Assembly (NCBI RefSeq): GCF_034006665.1
Contig: NZ_JAVESI010000011.1
Location: 22,385-86,384 of the forward strand
Length of the DNA stretch: 64,000 bases
Reading direction: 5' to 3'
From: Trichloromonas sp034006665
GTDB lineage: Bacteria > Desulfobacterota > Desulfuromonadia > Desulfuromonadales > Trichloromonadaceae
The notes under the pieces are model-generated. The model worked only from the letters and a program-made list of their open reading frames with translations, was not told the DNA's origin and did no database searches. Every line of letters begins with the position of its first letter. Within the stretch, counting starts at the first letter, position 1. This document shows, piece after piece, positions 7,976 to 15,440 of this stretch. Made by a program: the position numbers and the translations under genes.

Positions 7976-8932
7976 GTGAAGCTGAACCGAATCCAAATGC
8001 AACCAGGCATGAGCCTGAATCAGTTCCTCTCCGAATATGGCACTGAGCGCCAGTGCGAGGCAGTTCTTGAGCAGTCCCGCTGGCCACAAGGATTTCAGTG
8101 TCCGGATTGTATGGCCAAGGATCACTTTTCGTATTTTCGAGGCCGTGTAAAGGTTTTTCAGTGCCGAGCATGCCGATCGCAGACTACGCTGACCGAAGGG
8201 ACTATTTTTCATTCAACAAAGCTTCCTCTGACCGCCTGGTTCCAAGCCATGTACTTTCTGAGCCAAAACAAAAATAACGTTTCTATCTTGGAGCTTAGGC
8301 GCCTGACTGGCCTAAGCTACCCTGCGGCTTGGCGGATGAAGCACAAGCTCATGCAGGTTATGTACGAGCGTGAAATCACAACCAAATTGTCCGGTCGGGT
8401 CGAGATCGACGATGCCTACCTGGGTGGTGAAAACCCTGGAGGCAAGGCCGGGCGAGGTTCTGAGAACAAAATCCCGTTCATCGCCGCCGTCCAGACCAAC
8501 AATCAGAACAACCCTTTGTATGTCGTCTTTTCCAAGGTCAAGACGTTCAGTCGCGAAGAGATTACCGCTTGGGCTACTCGGTCTCTGGTCCCTTCAGCAA
8601 CAGTTGTTTCCGATGGCCTCTGGTGCTTTAAAGGCGTCACAGATATTGGATGTTCCCAGCAGCGTGAAGTCGTTGGCAAAGGTCGTAAAAGCACCGACAT
8701 GGAGTGTTTCACCTGGGTGAATACCATCCTAGGCAATCTGAAAACCGCCATTGCCGGAACGTATCACTCCTTTGATTTCGAAAAATACGCTCACCGTTAC
8801 CTCGGCGAGTATCAGTATCGCTTCAATCGTCGATTTGATCTTGCTCGAATACTCCCGCGCTTGATTACAGCGGCAACCCAAACTGGCAAACGCACTGACC
8901 GCTGGCTGCGTCACGGGCTTGCGGAAGATTAG
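7976..8932 (+). CDS. IS1595-family transposase (ISXO2-like)
   Basis: 318-residue DDE-type transposase. An N-terminal zinc ribbon (CPDC near 42-45, CRAC near 62-65) precedes the ISXO2-like catalytic domain: first Asp in VEIDDAYLGG, second in VVSDGLWCF, and the later WVNTILGNLK segment with the N...K typical of this family. The C-terminal YQYRFNRRFD block is also typical. The start is GTG at 7976, six bases after a strong AAGGAGG. The stop codon lies inside the right inverted repeat. The frame is intact, so the protein is probably functional. Confidence 0.93.
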   Translation: MKLNRIQMQPGMSLNQFLSEYGTERQCEAVLEQSRWPQGFQCPDCMAKDHFSYFRGRVKVFQCRACRSQTTLTEGTIFHSTKLPLTAWFQAMYFLSQNKNNVSILELRRLTGLSYPAAWRMKHKLMQVMYEREITTKLSGRVEIDDAYLGGENPGGKAGRGSENKIPFIAAVQTNNQNNPLYVVFSKVKTFSREEITAWATRSLVPSATVVSDGLWCFKGVTDIGCSQQREVVGKGRKSTDMECFTWVNTILGNLKTAIAGTYHSFDFEKYAHRYLGEYQYRFNRRFDLARILPRLITAATQTGKRTDRWLRHGLAED

Positions 8933-8943
8933 TTCTATTCAGG
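8920..8943 (-). repeat. Right terminal inverted repeat of the IS
   Basis: Exact reverse complement of 7880-7903; contains the transposase TAG stop codon at 8930-8932. Confidence 0.95.
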
Positions 8944-8951
8944 AAAAATTA
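8944..8951. repeat. Right target-site duplication of the IS
   Basis: AAAAATTA, identical to 7872-7879; only 20 bases before the glnA start codon. Confidence 0.9.
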
Positions 8952-8971
8952 TCCAGTCAAAGGAGACATCA

Positions 8972-10381
8972 ATGACACCCAAGGAAGTCGTGGCTTTTGC
9001 CCAGGAGAACAACTGCCGGATGGTCGATTACAAGTTTCTCGATTTTGTCGGCATCTGGCAGCACTTTTCCACCCCCCTCAGCGAGTTCAGCGAAGATACC
9101 TTCGAGGAAGGCATCGGTTTCGACGGTTCCTCGATCCGCGGCTGGCAGCCGATCCATAACAGCGACATGCTGCTGATTCCCGACGCCACCACGGCGAAGG
9201 TCGATCCCTTTATCCAGGTTCCGTCCCTCAGCCTGATCTGTGACATCATCGATCCGATTACCCGCGAGGGCTACACCCGCGATCCCCGTTTCATTGCCAA
9301 AAAAGCGGAGGCCTACCTGAATTCGACGGGTATCGCCGATACCGCCTATTTCGGCCCCGAACCGGAATTCTTCATCTTTGACGATATCCGCTACGGCTCC
9401 AGTGCCAACGAGTCCTTTTACAGCATCGACTCCGTCGAGGGCGCCTGGAACACCGGTCGCGAGGAATGTCCCAACCTCGGCTACAAACCCCGGCACAAGG
9501 AAGGCTACTTCCCCTGCGCCCCCACCGACTCCTTCGTCGACTTGCGTAACGAGATGGTGCAGGTGCTGCAAAGCGTCGGCATGCGCATCGAAGCGTCCCA
9601 TCACGAGGTCGCCACCGGCGGCCAGAACGAGATCGACATGCGCTTCGACAGTCTGCTGCGCATGGGGGATACTCTGCAATGGTTCAAGTACATCATCAAG
9701 AACGTTGCCTTTCGTAACGGCAAGACCGTGACCTTTATGCCCAAGCCGCTCTACGGTGACAACGGCTCCGGCATGCACTGCCACCAGTCCCTGTGGAAGG
9801 ACGGTCAGAACCTTTTCGCCGGCGACGGCTACGGCGGTCTCTCGAAGATGGCCATGTACTACATCGGCGGCATCATGAAGCACGCCAAGGCCCTGTGCGC
9901 CTTCACCAACCCCAGCGTCAACTCCTACAAGCGTCTGGTCCCCGGCTATGAGGCGCCGGTCAATCTGGCGTATTCGAACCGCAACCGTTCCGCTTCGCTG
10001 CGTATTCCGGTCACCAACAACCCGAAATCGAAGCGCGTCGAATACCGCACTCCCGACCCTTCCTGCAACGGCTATCTGGCCTTTGCCGCCCAGCTTATGG
10101 CCGGTCTCGACGGCATCGAGAACAAGATCGATCCGGGCCAGCCGCTGGACAAGGACATTTACGGGCTCTCCCCCGAGGAGCTCAAGGATATCCCGAACGT
10201 CGCCCGCAGCCTGGAGGATGCCCTTAATCATCTGCGCGAGGATCACGCCTTTCTGCTCAAGGGGGATGTCTTCACCGAGGACGTCATTGAGAAGTGGATT
10301 GAGTACAAGATGGAAGCGGAAGTTAACCCGACCCGTATGCGCCCGACCCCGATGGAGTTCGCCCTTTATTTCGACTGCTGA
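8972..10381 (+). CDS. glnA: Glutamine synthetase type I
   Basis: 469-residue GS type I-beta, which condenses glutamate and ammonia with ATP as a dodecamer. Landmarks are GFDGSSIRGWQ near residue 50, the metal- and substrate-binding GPEPEFF, the NGSGMHCHQS loop, and NRSASLRIP. Y397 in DKDIYGLSPEE is the adenylylation site used by GlnE in enteric bacteria. The ATG follows AAAGGAGAC. The IS inserted immediately upstream means transcription from the glnB sigma-54 promoter must cross the element, or glnA must use a promoter within or beside it. Confidence 0.97.
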   Translation: MTPKEVVAFAQENNCRMVDYKFLDFVGIWQHFSTPLSEFSEDTFEEGIGFDGSSIRGWQPIHNSDMLLIPDATTAKVDPFIQVPSLSLICDIIDPITREGYTRDPRFIAKKAEAYLNSTGIADTAYFGPEPEFFIFDDIRYGSSANESFYSIDSVEGAWNTGREECPNLGYKPRHKEGYFPCAPTDSFVDLRNEMVQVLQSVGMRIEASHHEVATGGQNEIDMRFDSLLRMGDTLQWFKYIIKNVAFRNGKTVTFMPKPLYGDNGSGMHCHQSLWKDGQNLFAGDGYGGLSKMAMYYIGGIMKHAKALCAFTNPSVNSYKRLVPGYEAPVNLAYSNRNRSASLRIPVTNNPKSKRVEYRTPDPSCNGYLAFAAQLMAGLDGIENKIDPGQPLDKDIYGLSPEELKDIPNVARSLEDALNHLREDHAFLLKGDVFTEDVIEKWIEYKMEAEVNPTRMRPTPMEFALYFDC

Positions 10382-10403
10382 TCGGCGCGGTCGTTTTCAG
10401 ACC

Positions 10404-10447
10404 AACGCAAAAAGCCCCCGGTTTCGAAGCCGGGGGCTTTTTGCGTT
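10404..10447. terminator. Bidirectional terminator between glnA and thrC
   Basis: Long near-perfect stem: GCCCCCGG pairs with CCGGGGGC and is extended by AACGCAAAAA/TTTTTGCGTT, giving a U-run on either strand. It can serve both glnA and the convergent thrC. Confidence 0.85.
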
Positions 10448-10464
10448 AAAAGAAACGGGCGTGG

Positions 10465-11856
10465 TTAGCTCAGAGCGTGGGACGCCAGATAGTTCTTCAC
10501 CGCTGTGGTGTCGGCATCGATGATCGCGCAGCGCTTCTCGCGGCTTTCGATTCCCGCCAGGGAGGCGTGGCGTGGCGGCTCCTGGCCGATGGCCAAGTGC
10601 ACCGCTTCGCCGAACTTGGCGGGATGGGCGGTGGCCAGGCAGACCGTCGGGGTTTGCCCGTCGCCGAGATCGAGAGCGGCGCGGACGCCGACGGCGGTGT
10701 GCGGATCGAGCAGGTAGCCGGTTTTGCCGTGGAAGTCGTGGATGGTCTCCAGGGTCTCGGCGTTGGAGACGGCCAAGGCGAGAAAATCCTGGGCCACCTT
10801 CTCCCGCTCGCCGGCGCTAAAGACGAGGCGGCCGGTAGCGGCCAGTTCGCTCATGGCGTCGCGTACCCGCCCGCTCTGCTCATCATAAAGATAATAGAGG
10901 TAGCGCTCGAAGTTGCTCGCCAGCTGGATATCCATGGAGGGAGAGTAGGTCTGCGCCACCGCGCCGATGGAATAATCCCCCTGGCGGACGAAGCGGGTAA
11001 GAATGTTGTTCTCGTTGGTGGCGAGAATCAACCGGCTGATCGGCAAGCCCATTTTTTTGGCGACGAAGCCGGCGAAGATGTCGCCGAAGTTGCCGGTCGG
11101 CACCGAAAAGCGGATTTCCCGGCAGCCCGTCTGCTTGCGCACCCGTCCCCAGGCGTAAAAGTAATAGACGACCTGGGCCAGCACCCGCGCCCAGTTGATG
11201 GAGTTGACCGCGCCCAAGGCATACTTGGCCTTGAAGGCGAGATCGCCGAAGGTCTCCTTGACGATACGCTGGCCGTCGTCGAAGGTGCCGCGAATCGCCA
11301 GATTGAAGACGTTCGGGTCGGTGACCGTGGTCATCTGCAGTTCTTGGATGGGGGAAACCTTGCCTTGGGGATGGAGGATGAAGATGTTGATGTTCTTCTT
11401 CCCGCGTACCCCGTAAATGGCGGCGCTCCCCGTATCCCCGGAGGTGGCGCCGAGAATATTCATCCGCTCGCCGCGCTCGGCGAGCAGATATTCGAAAAGA
11501 TTGCCGAGAAACTGCAGGGCCACGTCCTTGAAGGCCAGGGTCGGTCCGTGAAAAAGTTCGAGGATATGCACGCCGTTGTGACGGACCACCGGGGTGATCT
11601 CCGGATGGGTGAAGGAGGCGTAAGAGCGGTCGATCAGCCCTTTGAGGTCCGCCGCGGGAATGTCGCCGATAAAGCGGGCGAGGATCTGGAAAGCCAGTTC
11701 GGGATAATCGAGCATCTCCAGGGCGGCGATGTCTCCTTGTGTCAGTTGCGGGATCGCTTCGGGCAGCAGCAGCCCGCCGTCGTCGGCCAGCCCCATCATC
11801 ACGGCGTCCTTGAAGGAGAGACTGCGGACGCGGCCGCGGGTACTCAGGTAGTTCAT
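10465..11856 (-). CDS. thrC: Threonine synthase
   Basis: 463-residue PLP-dependent threonine synthase converting O-phosphohomoserine to threonine. The N-terminal MNYLSTRG, the PLP-lysine segment PTLAFKDVALQF (about residues 108-119), and GATSGDTGSAA for phosphate binding are all present. Length fits the longer class of ThrC found in E. coli and Geobacter. The start codon follows AGGAGA. It is convergent with glnA and shares the terminator at 10404-10447; no other threonine genes are adjacent. Confidence 0.95.
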   Translation of the reverse strand: MNYLSTRGRVRSLSFKDAVMMGLADDGGLLLPEAIPQLTQGDIAALEMLDYPELAFQILARFIGDIPAADLKGLIDRSYASFTHPEITPVVRHNGVHILELFHGPTLAFKDVALQFLGNLFEYLLAERGERMNILGATSGDTGSAAIYGVRGKKNINIFILHPQGKVSPIQELQMTTVTDPNVFNLAIRGTFDDGQRIVKETFGDLAFKAKYALGAVNSINWARVLAQVVYYFYAWGRVRKQTGCREIRFSVPTGNFGDIFAGFVAKKMGLPISRLILATNENNILTRFVRQGDYSIGAVAQTYSPSMDIQLASNFERYLYYLYDEQSGRVRDAMSELAATGRLVFSAGEREKVAQDFLALAVSNAETLETIHDFHGKTGYLLDPHTAVGVRAALDLGDGQTPTVCLATAHPAKFGEAVHLAIGQEPPRHASLAGIESREKRCAIIDADTTAVKNYLASHALS

Positions 11857-12072
11857 GGGCGTTTCTCCTGAAAATTGGTCCGCTCAGTTTAGCAGGAACG
11901 GCCGGGGCAGGGAAGGAGAAAGAGGCGGATAGGTACGGCAAGGGAAGGATGGCGAGCGGCGGTGCGCTATCCTCCATCGCTGGGATGAAAAAAATTGCTT
12001 GTCACGGCTGGCGAGGATGGCTAATTTCAGTTGAAACGGTATTATATCCCTTGTGTTTTCATGCATGGATAG

Positions 12073-12107
12073 TGGCCGAAAAAGGCCATGTCCGGCTATT
12101 TTTAGCC
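12073..12107. promoter_or_regulatory. Tandem dyads upstream of dctPQM (candidate enhancer)
   Basis: Two inverted repeats of the same architecture, GGCY-N6-RGCC: GGCC-GAAAAA-GGCC (12074-12087, flanked by T and A that also pair) and GGCT-ATTTTT-AGCC (12094-12107). Their centres are 20 bp apart, about two helical turns, and they end 74 bp before the -24 element. This arrangement fits binding by an NtrC/DctD-type activator. The second could alternatively be read as a weak hairpin followed by Ts. Confidence 0.45.
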
Positions 12108-12180
12108 ATTTTTGCGGGTCCGGTGCGAACCCAGTTTCAGTAAAAAGGCTATCTTTCGGGATGATCGCTCTTTGTGGCGT

Positions 12181-12196
12181 TGGTATATTTATTGCT
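12181..12196 (+). promoter_or_regulatory. Sigma-54-type promoter for dctPQM
   Basis: TGGTATATTTATTGCT has the invariant GG-N10-GC spacing and a perfect TTGCT -12 element; the -24 element (TGGTAT against TGGCAC) is weaker. C4-dicarboxylate transporters are classic DctB/DctD-RpoN targets, which supports the call. Confidence 0.5.
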
Positions 12197-12311
12197 TCTG
12201 TTTGTTTGGGCAAAACAATGTCTCGAAAAAATCGAAGTATTTTGTATGCCCCGGCCGGCTGAAACGCATCCGGTTCGGTGTGGTAATCCATTCCATCAAA
12301 GGAGATCGAGA

Positions 12312-13304
12312 ATGAAGATGAGGACCCTGCTGGCTGTAGTCATGGTTCTGGCATTTGCCGGTACCGCCCTGGCCGAACCGATTGTCATCAAATTCAGCCA
12401 TGTCGTCGCCGTAGACACCCCGAAAGGGCAAGCGGCCGAATACTTCAAGAAGCTGGCCGAGGAGCGCACCAAGGGCGCAGTGAAAGTCGAGGTTTACCCG
12501 AACAGCCAGCTTTACAAGGACAAGGAAGAGGTCGAGGCGCTACAGCTTGGTTCGGTGCAGATGCTGGCACCGTCCCTGGCCAAATTCGGCCCCTTGGGCG
12601 TCAAGGAGTTCGAACTCTTCGATCTGCCGTTTATTTTTGACGGTTATGAGCAGCTGCACAAGGTTACGGAAGGGCCGGTGGGAAAGAAACTGCTGGCCAA
12701 GCTCGAACCCAAGGGCCTTCTCGGCTTGGCGTACTGGGATAACGGGTTCAAGGTGATGAGCGCCAACAAGGAAATTCGTACCCCGGAACAGATGAAGGGA
12801 CTTAAGGTGCGCATCCAGTCCTCGAAGATTCTCGATGCCCAGATGCGTCAGCTCAAGTCCATCCCCCAGGTTCTGGCTTTCTCCGAGGTGTACCAAGCGC
12901 TGCAGACCGGTGTTGTCGACGGCACGGAAAATCCGCCTTCCAATCTCTATACCCAGAAGATGCACGAAGTGCAGAAGTACGTAGCCACCACCAATCACGG
13001 CTACCTTGGCTACGCCGTTATCGTCAACAAGAAGTTCTGGGAGGGTCTGCCGGCGGATATCCGCGTGACCTTGGAGGGGGCCATGGCCGAGGCCACCACG
13101 TATGCCAACGATATCGCCAAGCGGAAGAACGAGGAAGATCTCGCCGCCGTTAAGGCCTCGGGCAAGAGCGAGATTCTGGAACTGAGCGCGGAAGAGCGCG
13201 CCGCCTGGAAAAAGGCCTTGGTTCCGGTGCATGAGAAAATGGCGAGCCGGGTCGGCAAGGATCTCATCGCGGAAGTCCACGAAGTCACCGGTTTCCAGAA
13301 ATAA
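12312..13304 (+). CDS. dctP: TRAP transporter solute-binding protein (C4-dicarboxylate type)
   Basis: 330-residue periplasmic binding protein of the DctP family. A signal peptide (hydrophobic core LLAVVMVLAFAGTALA) is predicted to be cleaved before EPIVIKF. The mature protein carries the conserved region around GLKVRIQ, whose arginine binds the substrate carboxylate in this family, and VVDGTENP. I chose the ATG at 12312 because AAAGGAG lies just before it and it gives a proper signal peptide. It is first in dctPQM. C4-dicarboxylate is the likeliest ligand given the malic enzyme gene next door, but DctP proteins bind many organic acids. Confidence 0.88.
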   Translation: MKMRTLLAVVMVLAFAGTALAEPIVIKFSHVVAVDTPKGQAAEYFKKLAEERTKGAVKVEVYPNSQLYKDKEEVEALQLGSVQMLAPSLAKFGPLGVKEFELFDLPFIFDGYEQLHKVTEGPVGKKLLAKLEPKGLLGLAYWDNGFKVMSANKEIRTPEQMKGLKVRIQSSKILDAQMRQLKSIPQVLAFSEVYQALQTGVVDGTENPPSNLYTQKMHEVQKYVATTNHGYLGYAVIVNKKFWEGLPADIRVTLEGAMAEATTYANDIAKRKNEEDLAAVKASGKSEILELSAEERAAWKKALVPVHEKMASRVGKDLIAEVHEVTGFQK

Positions 13305-13327
13305 CCCTGAAGAAATGGTTTTTCCCG

Positions 13328-13356
13328 CCGCCGCGCCCAGGCGCGGCGGTTTTTTT
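13328..13356 (+). terminator. Intra-operon terminator between dctP and dctQ
   Basis: Nine-pair all-GC stem CCGCCGCGC/GCGCGGCGG around a CCAG loop, followed by seven Ts. It should end most transcripts after dctP and so give an excess of binding protein over the membrane subunits. Confidence 0.8.
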
Positions 13357-13403
13357 CCGCCGATTCGCTTTTCCAAATCTCCTTCCGTGGAGCATGCTCG
13401 ACG

Positions 13404-14078
13404 ATGCTGAAATTTCTCGATCATTTGGAAGAATGGCTGGTGGCGACCCTGATCGGGGCGGCCACGGTGGTCATCTTCCTATCCGTTCTGCACCGCTACG
13501 CCAGTGGTTGGCCCATCCCCGGAGTACAGGATTGGCTGCTTGGCCTGAACTTCAGCTGGGCGCAGGAACTCTGTATTTATATGTTTATCTGGATGGCCAA
13601 GTTCGGCGCCGCCTATGGGGTGCGCACCGGAATTCACGTCGGGGTGGATGTGTTCATCAACAGTCTGCAGGATAAAACCCGCGCCAAATTCGTGGTGATC
13701 GGCCTGATGGGCGGGGCGCTCTTCACCGGCATCATTGGTACCCTGGGCACTCAGTTCGTCTGGGAGGTGGGGATGCGCTACGCGGTGGCGACGGCCTTCG
13801 GTTTCGACTGGCCCGATCTCATCGAAGGGGCGGTCTCCCCCGATCTGGAATGGCCGGTCTGGATTTTCTATTCGGCGATTCCCCTTGGCTCTTACCTCAT
13901 GTGCTTCCGCTTTCTCCAGGTCACCTGGGCCTTTATCCGCACCGGCGAATTGCCCCACCATGACGCGGGGCACGTTGACGGCCTGGAGGATGTGTTGCCG
14001 ATGGATTCCAGCGAGGCTCTGGAAGAGTATGAAGAACACAAGTTCAATCACGCAGGCAAGTCGGGAGGTGTGAAATGA
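13404..14078 (+). CDS. dctQ: TRAP transporter small permease subunit
   Basis: 224-residue DctQ-type inner-membrane protein with four predicted helices (about 12-30, 52-70, 92-112 and 150-170). It is longer than the usual 160-200 residues because of an insertion around WPDLIEGAVSPDLEWP and a charged His/Glu-rich C-terminal tail. It pairs with DctM to form the Na+-coupled permease. Its ATG lies 99 bp after dctP, past the terminator, and its stop overlaps the dctM start (ATGA). Confidence 0.88.
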   Translation: MLKFLDHLEEWLVATLIGAATVVIFLSVLHRYASGWPIPGVQDWLLGLNFSWAQELCIYMFIWMAKFGAAYGVRTGIHVGVDVFINSLQDKTRAKFVVIGLMGGALFTGIIGTLGTQFVWEVGMRYAVATAFGFDWPDLIEGAVSPDLEWPVWIFYSAIPLGSYLMCFRFLQVTWAFIRTGELPHHDAGHVDGLEDVLPMDSSEALEEYEEHKFNHAGKSGGVK

Positions 14079-15355
14079 GCGCACTCATCATCTTCGGCTT
14101 GCTGGCCGCTCTCATGCTCACCGGTATGCCGATCTCCATCTCCCTCGGCCTGACCGTGCTTACCTACCTCTTCACCATGACCAATGTACCCATCGAGGCG
14201 GTGGCGATGAAGCTCTTCACCGGCATCGAGAAGTTCGAAATCATGGCGATTCCCTTCTTCATCCTGGCCGGGAACTTTCTCACCCACGGTGGGGTGGCGC
14301 GGCGCATGATCAATTTCGCTACTGCCCTGGTCGGGCACTGGCGGGGCGGTCTGGCCCTGGGCGGAGTGCTGGCCTGTGCCCTGTTTGCCGCCGTTTCCGG
14401 ATCGAGTCCGGCGACGGTCGTGGCTATCGGTTCGATTCTGCTGCCGGCCATGGTTCGGCAGGGGTATCCCGTGAAATTCGGGGTCGGCGTTATTGGCACC
14501 TCCGGCGGTCTCGGCATTCTCATCCCTCCGTCCATTGTCATGGTCATCTATGCCGTCTCGACCAATGCCTCTATCGGCCAGCTCTTTATTGCCGGCATCA
14601 TCCCCGGGCTGCTGCTGGCTTCGCTGCTGATGCTGGTGACCTGGCTGGTGGCGCGCAAACGCGGCTATCCCTGCCTGCCCAAGGCGAGCCTGGGTACGCG
14701 GTTGCGCACTCTGCGCGAAAGCATCTGGGGCCTGCTGCTGGTGGTGGTGGTCATCGGCGGCATCTACAGCGGGGTGTTCACCGCCACCGAGGCGGCGGCG
14801 ATGAGCGCGGTCTACGCCTTCGTGGTCGCGGTCTTCGTCTACAAGGACATGACCCTCAGGGACGTGCCCAAGACCCTGCTGGCTTCGGCCAACATGTCGG
14901 CGATGATCCTGTACATCATCACCAACGCCGTGCTCTTTTCCTTCCTGCTCACCTCCGAGCAGATCCCCCAAGAGCTGACCTCGTGGATCACCGGTCTCGG
15001 CCTCGGCAGCGTCGGCTTTTTGATCATGGTCAACCTCCTGCTGCTGGCCGCCGGCAACTTCATGGAGCCCTCGTCGATCCTGCTGATCACGGCGCCTCTG
15101 GTCTTCCCCATGGCCATGCAGCTCGGTATCGATCCGATCCATCTCGGGGTGCTGATGACGGTCAACATGGAGATCGGCATGATCACTCCGCCCGTTGGGC
15201 TCAATCTCTACGTAGCGTCGGGGATTTCCCGCCTGGGACTGACCGAGACCACCAAGGCCTGCGCGCCCTGGATCCTGATCATGATGCTTTACCTGATTCT
15301 GATCACCTACGTGCCGGCCATTTCCCTGTGGCTGCCCAACCTGATGTTCAATTAG
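14075..15355 (+). CDS. dctM: TRAP transporter large permease subunit
   Basis: 426-residue DctM with about twelve membrane helices, the standard size for the family. It forms the transport channel with DctQ. The conserved GMPISISLGL segment near the N-terminus, SGSSPATVVAIG and LIPPSIVMVIYA in the middle, and ITPPVGLNLYV near the C-terminus are all present. It is translationally coupled to dctQ by a four-base overlap and followed by a strong terminator. Confidence 0.93.
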   Translation: MSALIIFGLLAALMLTGMPISISLGLTVLTYLFTMTNVPIEAVAMKLFTGIEKFEIMAIPFFILAGNFLTHGGVARRMINFATALVGHWRGGLALGGVLACALFAAVSGSSPATVVAIGSILLPAMVRQGYPVKFGVGVIGTSGGLGILIPPSIVMVIYAVSTNASIGQLFIAGIIPGLLLASLLMLVTWLVARKRGYPCLPKASLGTRLRTLRESIWGLLLVVVVIGGIYSGVFTATEAAAMSAVYAFVVAVFVYKDMTLRDVPKTLLASANMSAMILYIITNAVLFSFLLTSEQIPQELTSWITGLGLGSVGFLIMVNLLLLAAGNFMEPSSILLITAPLVFPMAMQLGIDPIHLGVLMTVNMEIGMITPPVGLNLYVASGISRLGLTETTKACAPWILIMMLYLILITYVPAISLWLPNLMFN

Positions 15356-15378
15356 TTCACTGGAAAACCGCCGGTTTT

Positions 15379-15425
15379 CCCAACGTAAAAAGGGGGGCGA
15401 TGATCGCCCCCCTTTTTACGTTGGG
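15379..15425. terminator. Bidirectional terminator between dctM and maeB
   Basis: A 22-pair perfect stem (CCCAACGTAAAAAGG... against its complement) with a TGA loop at 15401-15403. A/T tracts flank the GGGGGGCGA core so that either strand gives a U-run. Confidence 0.88.
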
Positions 15426-15440
15426 AGTCTATCTTGGCTC

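Larger units (their letters stand above)
7880..8943 (+). mobile_element. IS1595-family insertion sequence (complete, 1064 bp)
   Basis: Complete element lying between glnB and glnA. It has perfect 24-bp terminal inverted repeats (7880-7903 and 8920-8943), an 8-bp target duplication AAAAATTA on each side, and a single intact transposase gene reading in the same direction as glnB and glnA. The perfect ends and intact frame suggest recent, possibly still active, transposition. Removing the element and one target copy would leave glnB and glnA only 83 bp apart. Confidence 0.95.
11857..12311. other. 455-bp divergent region between thrC and dctP
   Basis: No supported gene. The half nearest dctP is AT-richer and holds the tandem dyads (12073-12107), a sigma-54-type site (12181-12196) and the dctP ribosome site (AAAGGAG at 12298-12304). 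I saw no strong promoter for thrC in the left half. Confidence 0.6.

Noticed and set aside
11884..12291. 135-codon minus-strand open frame upstream of dctP
   Set aside because: Covers the sigma-54 site and dyads, has no ribosome site and no recognisable motifs.
12074..12310. Riboswitch (for example cyclic-di-GMP type) in the dctP leader
   Set aside because: Hairpins are present but no conserved aptamer core could be recognised; the promoter lies downstream of them.
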